Of a DNA stretch of 64,000 nucleotides, positions 26,624-34,499 are shown piece by piece (position 1 is the first letter of the stretch; the number at the start of each line of letters is the position of its first letter). Both the position numbers and the translations under genes were made by a program. The notes below the pieces were generated by a model. It searched no databases. It had not been told where the DNA came from and worked only from the letters and a program-made list of their open reading frames with translations. Origin of the DNA: an uncultured Clostridia bacterium (lineage in GTDB: Bacteria > Bacillota > Clostridia > Christensenellales > UBA1242); the NCBI GenBank assembly GCA_949949035.1, contig CATLHJ010000001.1, positions 70,116 through 134,115 on the forward strand, given 5' to 3'.

Positions 26624-28516
26624 ATGCGATTGTATACGGCAACCAGCGAGCGGCGACGGTTGGTTACTTTTTTGGCGGTGGCACTAGCGGTAGTTGCCGT
26701 TTTAAGCGGCCGTTTATTATGGTTGCAAATTTTTACGGGTCAGGCGTTGCAAGTGCGGGCGGCGGAACAATGGTACCGTGATTTACCACTTATGGCGGAA
26801 CGGGGCACCATCTACGACAGCAACGGCGCGGTTTTGGCTACTTCGACCCTAACGTACAGCGTTTACTTGCGCCCCGTGGCGATTAAGGATAAAGAAGGTA
26901 CCGCCCGTACGGTCGCCGATCTTTTGGGACTGGCGTACGAAAATGTGCTGCGTAAAGCCAGCAGTACTACGGTTAGCGAATGGTTAATTAAAATGCAGGT
27001 CGATAAAACCACGGCTATGCAATTAGCGGGCCAACAGTTACCGGGGGTCTATTTAAGTCAAACATACCAGCGTAATTATCCGGTCGGCAGTGTTGGTGCC
27101 CAGGTTTTGGGTTTGGTGAGCGTCGACAATCACGGGCAGGAAGGGTTAGAAGCCTATTACGATGATTACTTGCGGGGACAGGACGGCAAAGTCGCTACGC
27201 AAAGCGATTTGCGCGGTATTAAAATTGAAAACGGTGTGGAGTATTATTTACCGTCAATTGCCGGGGATGATTTAGTGCTGCATCTGGACGCTGGTATTCA
27301 AAATTTGGTGCAAAATATTATCAGTCGGGCCTATACCGAACACCAAACCAAATCGGTAGCGGCTTTGGTGGTTGATGTTCGTGACGGTGGCATTGTGGCT
27401 TCGGCGGCGGCACCGTATTACGACCTTAACGAACAACCCCGCGATGACGTAGCAACATTATTAGCGCAAATTAAAAATTCACCCATGATTAACGTGTTGG
27501 AACCAGGGTCGACGTTCAAAATTATTACCTTGGCTGCGGCCTTGGAAGAAGGTGTAGTCAGTCTAGATGATAAGTTCATGTGCGCGGGCAGTCGTACGAT
27601 TGCGGGCGAACGCATTAAGTGCTGGAAAACCAAAGGGCACGGCGTACAAACTTTGGCGGAAGGCGTCAACAACTCGTGTAACTGTGTGTTTATGGATTTG
27701 GCGTTACGGTTAGGCGTGGATAAATACTATGACTATCTGGCGAAATTTGGCATTGGTCAAAAATCCGGTGTCGATTTTTACGGGGAGCCCAGTGGGCTGT
27801 TATTGAACAAAAAATACGTGCGCGATGTGGATTTAGCGCGTATTGGTTTTGGACAAGCGATCGCGGTATCACCGGTGCAGTTTATCGCCACGGTTTCGGC
27901 ACTGGTGGGAGATGGTAATTTACGTTCGCCACGTTTTGTTGACCGGATTGGCGAACAAACTTTGCCCAGTAATGTGAAACGGCAGATTTTGTCGTCACAA
28001 ACCAGTGCAACGTTAAGCAATCTACTGTACGGGGTGGTTAGTGCCGGCAGTGGTAAAAAGGCCGCGGTGGCGGGCTATCAAATTGGTGGTAAGACCGGTA
28101 CAGCGCAAAAATACCAAAATGGTATTATCGCCCCCGGTAAATACGTGTCTTCTTTCTTGGGCTATCTGTCGGTGGCGGGGGAACCACGTTACGCGTGTTA
28201 CCTGTACGTTGACGAACCCAGTACGGGCGTGTATTACGGTAGTATTGTGGCGGCACCGTACGTCGGCGAAATCTTCGCCGCGTTAGCGCAATATAAAAAA
28301 TTGCCGTACGACCCGCAATACGCTAACGGCATAGATAATACTTTGGTAGCGGTACCCGATGTGCGGGGCTTAACCGTGGTGGCTGCCGAAAAAGCGTTAA
28401 CGGCGGCAGGTTGTTTCGTGGAAGTAGACGGTGACGGTGATACGGTAACCGGCTCTTTCCCCGTTTATGATACGCAAATCAAAAAAGGTGAACCCGTCGT
28501 ATTGTTTACTGCTTAA
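26624..28516 (+). CDS. Class B penicillin-binding protein, SpoVD/FtsI type with PASTA domain
   Basis: 630 residues. N-terminal membrane anchor (about 13-35), PBP dimerisation domain (ERGTIYDSNGAVLATS), transpeptidase domain with the active-site SxxK in PGSTFKI (Ser296), SxN in NNSCN and KTG in GGKTGTAQ, then one C-terminal PASTA domain (VAVPDVRGLTVVAAEKALTAAG). PASTA-bearing class B PBPs of spore formers are SpoVD (cortex) or PBP2B (septum). The spoVA operon directly downstream favours SpoVD but does not prove it. A TATACA box (26612-26617) lies six bases before the ATG. Confidence 0.9.
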   Translation: MRLYTATSERRRLVTFLAVALAVVAVLSGRLLWLQIFTGQALQVRAAEQWYRDLPLMAERGTIYDSNGAVLATSTLTYSVYLRPVAIKDKEGTARTVADLLGLAYENVLRKASSTTVSEWLIKMQVDKTTAMQLAGQQLPGVYLSQTYQRNYPVGSVGAQVLGLVSVDNHGQEGLEAYYDDYLRGQDGKVATQSDLRGIKIENGVEYYLPSIAGDDLVLHLDAGIQNLVQNIISRAYTEHQTKSVAALVVDVRDGGIVASAAAPYYDLNEQPRDDVATLLAQIKNSPMINVLEPGSTFKIITLAAALEEGVVSLDDKFMCAGSRTIAGERIKCWKTKGHGVQTLAEGVNNSCNCVFMDLALRLGVDKYYDYLAKFGIGQKSGVDFYGEPSGLLLNKKYVRDVDLARIGFGQAIAVSPVQFIATVSALVGDGNLRSPRFVDRIGEQTLPSNVKRQILSSQTSATLSNLLYGVVSAGSGKKAAVAGYQIGGKTGTAQKYQNGIIAPGKYVSSFLGYLSVAGEPRYACYLYVDEPSTGVYYGSIVAAPYVGEIFAALAQYKKLPYDPQYANGIDNTLVAVPDVRGLTVVAAEKALTAAGCFVEVDGDGDTVTGSFPVYDTQIKKGEPVVLFTA

Positions 28517-28533
28517 GTGGCAATAATTGGAGT

Positions 28534-28980
28534 ATGAATAAGCAGGAGTACGCCGAGTACATTAAAAAGATTACCCCGAAAAGTAAGATGTGGGGCTCTT
28601 TGGCGCGAGCGTTTTTGGTTGGTGGGCTGATTTGCCTGTTGGGTGAAGGAATTGGTGCGTTATATAAAATGTGGTTACCCCAGTACGATCAAACCCAAAT
28701 TGGTTCACTGGTGTCATGCACGCTCATCTTTTTAGCAGCATTTTTGACCGGTATTGGGGTCTACGATAAAATTGGTTACTTTGCGGGTGGTGGCTCCATT
28801 GTCCCGATTACGGGGTTTTCCAACAGTATTACCAGTGCGGCCATGGAATATCGTAAAGAGGGTATAATTTTTGGTACTTGCGCCAATATGTTCAAAATTG
28901 CGGGGCCAGTCATTGTGGTGGGGGTAGCGGTAGCTATGTTGTGCGGTCTGGGCTACTTCATAGTGGGGTTGTTCTTATGA
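28534..28980 (+). CDS. spoVAC: Stage V sporulation protein AC
   Basis: 148 residues with about four membrane helices and the conserved loop GSIVPITGFSNSITSAAMEYRKEGIIFG, characteristic of SpoVAC. It forms part of the inner-membrane channel that moves dipicolinic acid into the forespore and out on germination. TTGGAG precedes the ATG. The TGA overlaps the spoVAD ATG. Confidence 0.95.
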   Translation: MNKQEYAEYIKKITPKSKMWGSLARAFLVGGLICLLGEGIGALYKMWLPQYDQTQIGSLVSCTLIFLAAFLTGIGVYDKIGYFAGGGSIVPITGFSNSITSAAMEYRKEGIIFGTCANMFKIAGPVIVVGVAVAMLCGLGYFIVGLFL

Positions 28981-29987
28981 GTACTATTGTTTTCAAAAAT
29001 AAACCGCGAGTGGTCGGTTGGTATTCGGTAGCCGGTAAAAAAGAAAGTGAAGGACCATTGGGTAACACTTTTTCGCGGGTCGTTAAAGACGAATACTACG
29101 GGGAAAAAACGCACGAAGCCGCCGAACGTAAGTTGTTCGTAACGGCGATTCAGGGTGTAATTCGTGACGCGTCTGTAACCCCCGACGCGGTATTCGCGGG
29201 GGACTTATTAAACCAAATTGTTTCGGCGTCTTTTGCGATGCGGGATATTGGGTTACCTTATGTGGGAATTTATGGGGCTTGTTCGACCATGGCTTTGTCG
29301 TTAATTGTGGCGGCGTCGTACGTGGATGCGGGCTTATTAAAAACCACCGTCGCGGCGGCGGGGTCACATTTCGCTACCGCCGAACGGCAGTACCGTACGC
29401 CGTTGGAATTTGGTAACCAACGTCCGCCCAGTGCCCAATGGACGGTTACGGGCGCCGGAGCGACCATGTTAACCCATAATCAAACTTCGCCGATTGTGGT
29501 CACCAGTGCCACGATTGGTCGAGTTATCGATTACGGGATTAAAGATGTCAACAATATGGGTGCGGCGATGGCTCCCGCAGCGGCGGATACCTTGGCGCGA
29601 CATTTCAAGAATACCAAAACCAAACCGTCTGATTACGACGCCATTTTTACGGGTGATTTAGGTCGAATTGGGGAAGAAGCGTTGCGTGACTTGTTAAAAG
29701 ATGAAGGTTACACTCTCGGTGATAACTATTACGATTGTGGTAAGTTAGTGTATTCTGGTAAACAGAAAGTCGACATGGGCGGTTCTGGTTGTGGGTGCAG
29801 TGCGATTACCTTAAACGGTTTTATTTTTAGTAAATTACAAACCGGCGAATATAAACGCGTATTGTTTATGGCGACGGGGGCGTTACTGTCACCAACTACC
29901 AGTTATCAAGGGGAAACAATCCCGTCAGTCGCCAATGCGGTAGTTTTTGAACACCAAACTATTAAAACGGAGGGAACAACGAAATGA
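28977..29987 (+). CDS. spoVAD: Stage V sporulation protein AD
   Basis: 336 residues, thiolase-like fold. Characteristic blocks are GPLGNTF near residue 27, DAVFAGDLLNQIV, YGACSTMALSL with the cysteine at the thiolase-equivalent site, GAMAPAA-like GAAMAPAAADTL, GDLGRIG and GGSGCGCSAI. SpoVAD binds dipicolinic acid on the forespore membrane. Start and stop overlap both neighbours by four bases, so the three spoVA genes are translationally coupled. Confidence 0.96.
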   Translation: MSTIVFKNKPRVVGWYSVAGKKESEGPLGNTFSRVVKDEYYGEKTHEAAERKLFVTAIQGVIRDASVTPDAVFAGDLLNQIVSASFAMRDIGLPYVGIYGACSTMALSLIVAASYVDAGLLKTTVAAAGSHFATAERQYRTPLEFGNQRPPSAQWTVTGAGATMLTHNQTSPIVVTSATIGRVIDYGIKDVNNMGAAMAPAAADTLARHFKNTKTKPSDYDAIFTGDLGRIGEEALRDLLKDEGYTLGDNYYDCGKLVYSGKQKVDMGGSGCGCSAITLNGFIFSKLQTGEYKRVLFMATGALLSPTTSYQGETIPSVANAVVFEHQTIKTEGTTK

Positions 29988-30337
29988 CCTTTTTATGGGC
30001 TTTTTTGGTCGGTGGCTTTGTCTGTATGTTGGGGCAGCTGTTGATTTTGAAAACTAACTGGACGCCGGCACGGATTCTGGTATCTTTTGTAGTATTGGGG
30101 GCAATCTTGCAAGTGTGCCAAGTCTTTGAACCGATTAAGCAATTCGCGGGTGCCGGTATCACCACCCCGATCACGGGCTTTGGGGCGGGTTTGGTTAAAG
30201 GGACTTTTGAAGCCATTGATCAGTTCGGGTTCTTGGGTATTTTCGCGGGGGGCCTAACTGCTATGGCGGCGGGGATTGGGGTGGCGATTGTGTCGGGCTT
30301 GATTATTGGTATGATTTTTAAGTCGCGTTCGAAATGA
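29984..30337 (+). CDS. spoVAE: Stage V sporulation protein AE (SpoVAEb)
   Basis: 117 residues with about four membrane helices. FLWAFLVGGFVCMLGQLLI at the start and the loop GAGITTPITGFGAGLVKGTFEAI identify SpoVAEb, which with SpoVAC forms the dipicolinate channel. GGAGGG precedes the ATG. The 3' end overlaps convergent groL by 20 bases. Confidence 0.95.
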   Translation: MTFLWAFLVGGFVCMLGQLLILKTNWTPARILVSFVVLGAILQVCQVFEPIKQFAGAGITTPITGFGAGLVKGTFEAIDQFGFLGIFAGGLTAMAAGIGVAIVSGLIIGMIFKSRSK

Positions 30338-31724
30338 TGGCTCCCGTCGTTAACAAAATGGCGGCAGCGGAAACAGCGTTTTTAATTACGCTTTTAATGA
30401 CTGTAGCGGCATCAATGACGTGGCAATCGCGAGCCGTGAAATGGCAGTTGCGCTTGATCTGGCGGTAAATCGCGGGCAACGATTTTTTCAAAATACGGGT
30501 GCCAATGTCGTGTCCCGTTAATTGCTTGGCAATTTTACAGTAAGTTAAACCACCACCTTGCACCACGCCGTCGCGCATCGCGTTGGCGGTTGCGGCAATC
30601 GCGTCTTCGATGCGCAGTCGTTTTTCCATGGTTGCGGCTTCGGTTGGGCAACCGACGGTAATTACGGCGGCGGTGGCAGTTAGGTTGGCGATACGTTCTT
30701 TCAGTCGTGTTTTATGATAGTCATCAGGAGCCTCGGCCATGGCCTGTTTAATACGGTCAAGATGTTCAGCCAGTTGGGGACTGGTTTGATCGGTGATTAC
30801 AACCAAGTTGTCGGGGTGTAGGAATACTTGCCCAGCCAAGCCACAATGTTCAATAGTGGCCCGGGACAGGGGCAGGTCGTTTTGCGGGCTGACTAATGTG
30901 GCGTTCGTGATTACTGCGATGTCTTCCCACGCGTCAGAGCGTAGTGCCACGACGGGTAACCCCGCCTTGACGCGGTTCAATACCAAGGCGTTGATGACCT
31001 CGTCCGCGTAGTCAGGAGCCACCAACACCAATGGTACTTGGTCACGCACGCTGGCCTCCAACACGGGGATCAGTTCCTTGATGGATTTAACCGTTTGGTC
31101 GGTTACCAAAAAGCGGGCGTCTAACATTTCGCGGTCGTTAAAGTAGGGCGACGCTACCGTGGCGGGTAACTTGACGCCGTTAGTAAATTGCAGTTCGGTA
31201 ATGCCCAATTTGTTAGTGGTCAAAGAAACCAAACCGTCCGCCCCAACTTTGGTTAAGGCTTTGGCAACCATGGCTCCGTCGTCGGCGTTAGCACAACTGT
31301 TGGTTGCCACGGCGGTGAGGTCGTCGTAGTGGTGAATGTGTTGGGTATGTTCGGGTAGGTAGTCCAAGGCGCGGCTGGCCGCCGACAGTAGGGCGTCTTT
31401 GATAGCCATGGGTTGATGTCCCCAAGTTATGGCGTGGCGGGCGTGGTTGATAATCGCGGTGGCCAAGACAATAGCAGAAGTAGTGCCGTCACCTGCCTCC
31501 TCGTTCGTTTTGATACTGGCCTGCTTGATAACGTCGGCACCCAATTTTTCGTGGCGGTCCGGTAACTCCACTTGGCGCGCAATGGTGACGCCGTCGTTAG
31601 TGATTAGGGGACTGCCGTTATGGCGGTCGATAATTACGTTATGCCCGTTAGGACCAATCGTGATTTTGACGATGTCGTTTAATTTGTTGACACCGCGGTA
31701 CAAAGAACGTTGGGCTTTATTCAT
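30318..31724 (-). CDS. groL: Chaperonin GroEL, divergent short form
   Basis: 468 residues against about 540 in typical GroEL. ATP-site motifs are present: TIGPNGHNVIID, AGDGTTSAIVLA with the catalytic Asp, and RIEDAIAATANAMRDGVVQGGG. The protein starts about eight residues late. In the C-terminal equatorial region, about 30 residues between QIKRNC and the last helices are missing (no GYNAATGEY-like segment). It ends GAIISNAT with no Gly-Gly-Met tail. Cotranscribed with groS, whose stop it overlaps by eight bases. I see no CIRCE upstream of the pair. Confidence 0.88.
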   Translation of the reverse strand: MNKAQRSLYRGVNKLNDIVKITIGPNGHNVIIDRHNGSPLITNDGVTIARQVELPDRHEKLGADVIKQASIKTNEEAGDGTTSAIVLATAIINHARHAITWGHQPMAIKDALLSAASRALDYLPEHTQHIHHYDDLTAVATNSCANADDGAMVAKALTKVGADGLVSLTTNKLGITELQFTNGVKLPATVASPYFNDREMLDARFLVTDQTVKSIKELIPVLEASVRDQVPLVLVAPDYADEVINALVLNRVKAGLPVVALRSDAWEDIAVITNATLVSPQNDLPLSRATIEHCGLAGQVFLHPDNLVVITDQTSPQLAEHLDRIKQAMAEAPDDYHKTRLKERIANLTATAAVITVGCPTEAATMEKRLRIEDAIAATANAMRDGVVQGGGLTYCKIAKQLTGHDIGTRILKKSLPAIYRQIKRNCHFTARDCHVIDAATVIKSVIKNAVSAAAILLTTGAIISNAT

Positions 31725-31974
31725 AAATCACCCCGATAATGTCGATATTTTGCACCAAGTACAATTTGCGGTTTTCGTACATAACTTCCGCACCGGCGTA
31801 TTTGTTGATGATGATTTTATCACCAACCGCGACGGGTGACGCGTTACCAACTTCGACGACAGACATGATTTGGCTGCGTTCTGCGCCCGTGGTGGGAATG
31901 TAGATACCACCCGCGGTAGTTTGTTCCGTGACCGGTTCACATAGCACGCGGTCAAACAAAGGTTTAATGCTCAT
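31717..31974 (-). CDS. groS: Co-chaperonin GroES
   Basis: 85 residues: IKPLFDRVLCEPVTEQTTAGGIYIPTTG, the mobile loop region, then VGDKIIINKYAGAEV and a C-terminal strand NIDIIGVI. Slightly shorter than the usual 94-97. AAGGAGA precedes the ATG at 31974; a longer reading frame upstream is antisense to der and not real. Caps the GroEL ring. Confidence 0.93.
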   Translation of the reverse strand: MSIKPLFDRVLCEPVTEQTTAGGIYIPTTGAERSQIMSVVEVGNASPVAVGDKIIINKYAGAEVMYENRKLYLVQNIDIIGVIYE

Positions 31975-32048
31975 AATTTTTTCTCCTTGCCGGTACCATA
32001 ACACGGATTTTGGCGAAACAATGGTTTTACTGCCACCCAATTTGTTGC

Positions 32049-32054
32049 TATAAT
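32049..32054 (+). promoter_or_regulatory. -10 box abutting the ATG at 32061
   Basis: TATAAT in the context TTGCTATAAT, six bases before the ATG and with no Shine-Dalgarno. Leaderless arrangement for the deaminase-der-plsY unit. Confidence 0.65.
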
Positions 32055-32060
32055 TAAGGT

Positions 32061-32486
32061 ATGGATTATATGCAAATGGCGGAAGATTTAGCAAAAAAGT
32101 CGTATTGCCACCGTACTCATGTTGGTTGCGTGATGGTACGCGACGATAAAGTGTTGGTGTCGGCATTTTGTGGACAAATGAGAGGCATCGCAAATTGTGA
32201 CGAAGTCGGTGGTTGCTTGCGTGAAAATAACCATATCCCCAGTGGTAAATGGCCCGGATTTTGTAATGGGGTTTGTGCTGAAACGCGTTGCGTTTGCGAA
32301 GCCGCCCGCGACGGGATTTCGTTAAAAGGGGCGACCGTTTATTGCACGCATAAGCCGTGCTTGATTTGCATGAAAAACTTAGTAGTCGCGGAAGTGGCCA
32401 AAGTATACTATAAGCACGGCTATCCCGACCAGAACAGTGACTTAATTGCCCAGGCGGCGGGCTTACCGGTGGTGCAAGTTGACTAA
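32061..32486 (+). CDS. Deoxycytidylate/cytidine deaminase family protein with CAE zinc motif
   Basis: 141 residues. Fold and motifs match ComEB-like dCMP deaminases: SYCHRTHVGCVMVRDD, GISLKGATVYCTHKPCLICMKNL, AKVYYKHGYPD. The zinc site is unusual: the family's His-Ala-Glu is Cys-Ala-Glu (GVCAETRC), giving three cysteine ligands as in cytidine deaminases. The enzyme would convert dCMP or a related cytosine base to the uracil form. First gene before der, overlapping it by eight bases. Confidence 0.8.
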   Translation: MDYMQMAEDLAKKSYCHRTHVGCVMVRDDKVLVSAFCGQMRGIANCDEVGGCLRENNHIPSGKWPGFCNGVCAETRCVCEAARDGISLKGATVYCTHKPCLICMKNLVVAEVAKVYYKHGYPDQNSDLIAQAAGLPVVQVD

Positions 32487-33810
32487 GGTACCGGTAGTGG
32501 CGATTGTCGGTCGCCCGAATGTTGGTAAATCGACACTGTTTAATACCTTGTCTGCGAACGGGCAGAGTATTATCGACGACAGCCCTGGGGTAACGCGTGA
32601 CCGCATTTATGCCGACTGCGAATGGGCGGGCAACAATTTTTCGTTGGTCGATACGGGTGGGGTCGATTTTGAAAGTACGGCTTTCGGTATCCACATTAAA
32701 GAGCAGGTCGAGATTGCGCTTGGCATTGCCGACGTGGTGATTTTTGTGGTCGACGGTATGGTGGGGTTAACCACTGATGACGAACGGGTTGTCAAGTTAT
32801 TACGGGGCTACAACAAGCCGTTAGTCTTGGCGGTCAACAAAATGGATAACCAAACTTTACGGGACACTTCGTTGGCTGAATTTTACAAGTTAGGTATTGG
32901 TGACCCGTTGCCAGTTTCGTGCAGTCAAAAAACAGGCTTGGGTGATCTATTGGACGCGGTGGTAATGAAGTTACGGGTTAAAAATTTACTGACCAACGCT
33001 GAGCCCGCTGACACTAAACGTATCGCGATTATTGGTAAACCTAACGCGGGTAAAAGTTCGATTGTTAATGCGTTGCTGGGGGAAAAGCGGGTGATGGTTA
33101 GTGACATTGCGGGGACCACGCGTGATGCGGTGGATACCCCGTTCAATTATCACGGTAAGCGTTACATCTTGACCGATACGGCGGGAATTCGGCGTAAACG
33201 TAGTGTGGAAATTGAAACTGTTGAATATTACAGTGTCATTCGCGCGATAAACTGTATTAAAAACAGTGACGTGGTGGTTTTGGTGGTGGACGCCACCCAA
33301 GGTTTAACCGAACAAGACGTGCGTTTGGCGGGCTATATTCACGAAGCAGGGCGGCCGTCCGTTATCGCCATTAACAAATGGGACTTGGTCAAAAAAGACA
33401 GTTACACGCAGTTAGAATTTGACAAAAAATTGGCGGCGGATTTAGCCTTTATGCCGTATTTTCAAGCCCTCTATATCTCGGCCTTAACGGGGCAACGGAT
33501 TGGTGAAATTATGACGACGGTTGAACGTGTGCTCACGACGACGCAAAAACGCATCACAACGGGGCAATTAAACGATATTGTTTTGAACGCGGTCGCCATG
33601 ACGCCGCCGCCGTTTAAGGCGGGAGTGCGACCAAAATTCTTATACGCTACCCAAGTGTCCGTGGCCCCACCGACATTTGCTTTGTTTGTGAATAATAAAA
33701 ACGCGGTAGGTAAAACTTATTTACGTTATTTAGAAAATACGTTGCGTAAATCAGTTGACTTTGCAGGGACACCGCTTAAACTCTTATTAAGAAATCGGGA
33801 GAAAAATTGA
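32479..33810 (+). CDS. der: Ribosome biogenesis GTPase Der (EngA)
   Basis: 443 residues. Tandem G domains: first GRPNVGKST, DDSPGVTRD, DTGG, NKMD; second GKPNAGKSS, DIAGTTRDAVDTPF, DTAGIRRK, NKWD. The C-terminal KH-like domain (about 360-443) is present. Der assists 50S subunit maturation. A TTG start at 32479 is inferred because it gives the family-typical MTKVPVVAIVGRP beginning; there is no nearby ATG. Confidence 0.95.
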   Translation: MTKVPVVAIVGRPNVGKSTLFNTLSANGQSIIDDSPGVTRDRIYADCEWAGNNFSLVDTGGVDFESTAFGIHIKEQVEIALGIADVVIFVVDGMVGLTTDDERVVKLLRGYNKPLVLAVNKMDNQTLRDTSLAEFYKLGIGDPLPVSCSQKTGLGDLLDAVVMKLRVKNLLTNAEPADTKRIAIIGKPNAGKSSIVNALLGEKRVMVSDIAGTTRDAVDTPFNYHGKRYILTDTAGIRRKRSVEIETVEYYSVIRAINCIKNSDVVVLVVDATQGLTEQDVRLAGYIHEAGRPSVIAINKWDLVKKDSYTQLEFDKKLAADLAFMPYFQALYISALTGQRIGEIMTTVERVLTTTQKRITTGQLNDIVLNAVAMTPPPFKAGVRPKFLYATQVSVAPPTFALFVNNKNAVGKTYLRYLENTLRKSVDFAGTPLKLLLRNREKN

Positions 33811-34463
33811 TGTATTGGTGGTTATTTTTATTGTGTCCAATTGCTTACCTGTGGGGTGGCCTTAATTTTTCCAAGATTATTGCCCGTTTGCGACACGTTG
33901 ATTTGACCGCTGTCGGGTCCGGTAACGCGGGAGCCACCAATGTGGGACGCGCCTTGGGTTTCGGTTGGTTTTTGGTGGTTACTATCTTGGAATTGTTAAA
34001 GGGTGCCATGATTGTTGCCATGGGGTATTTGTTTGGCAGTGTTTGGCAGGGTAATTATAACTATTTAGGTTCAGTTGACCATTACGTGATGATGTTGGCG
34101 GTCGGCATAGCGGGGCTGTTGGGTGACATTTTCCCCGTGTGGTATCATTTCCGTGGCGGTAAAGGCATTGCTACCTGGATCGGCATGGGCTTTTTTTTGA
34201 ACCCAATTATGATGTTAATTGACGCGGTGGTCTTCATCCCGTTATTGTGCTTAACGCGCATTATGTCAATTTCGACATTACTAGGGGCAGTGTGTTGGGC
34301 ACTGTTAACCTTTACGCCGGTATCGTGGATTTTTCAGGCACCGTTTACTTGGTACTTGGCGGTACTGTACGGCGTGATTGTCGTACTGTTATTTTTCTCA
34401 CACCGTAAAAACTTGGTACGCTTATTTACGGGGCAAGAAAAAAAAGTGTCTTTCAAAAAATAA
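33810..34463 (+). CDS. plsY: Acyl-phosphate:glycerol-3-phosphate acyltransferase PlsY
   Basis: 217 residues with about five membrane helices. The signature GSGNAGATNVGRALGF (loop 1), the HxFRGGKG loop (WYHFRGGKGIATWIG) and a late SHRKNLVRL are all present. PlsY makes lysophosphatidic acid from acyl-phosphate in the membrane. Its ATG overlaps the der stop (TGATG). Confidence 0.95.
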   Translation: MYWWLFLLCPIAYLWGGLNFSKIIARLRHVDLTAVGSGNAGATNVGRALGFGWFLVVTILELLKGAMIVAMGYLFGSVWQGNYNYLGSVDHYVMMLAVGIAGLLGDIFPVWYHFRGGKGIATWIGMGFFLNPIMMLIDAVVFIPLLCLTRIMSISTLLGAVCWALLTFTPVSWIFQAPFTWYLAVLYGVIVVLLFFSHRKNLVRLFTGQEKKVSFKK

Positions 34464-34464
34464 A

Positions 34465-34494
34465 GTTATATTAAAAAATCTTGCTTCATAGTTA
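34465..34494 (+). promoter_or_regulatory. Sigma-E-like promoter of spoIVA
   Basis: GTTATATT (34465-34472), 14-base spacer, CATAGTTA (34487-34494). This resembles the mother-cell sigma-E consensus (-35 near GTCATATT, -10 CATACA-like). spoIVA is a sigma-E gene in Bacillus. The -10 overlaps the first possible ATG (34494), which argues for starting at 34500. Confidence 0.5.
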
Positions 34495-34499
34495 TGACT

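Noticed and set aside
31975-32060. CIRCE element in front of groES
   Set aside because: I looked for TTAGCACTC/GAGTGCTAA arms in the interval and found none.
31717-32694. 325-residue GroES fusion on the minus strand
   Set aside because: The extra N-terminal part is antisense to the deaminase and der and unlike any protein; AAGGAGA places the true GroES start at 31974.
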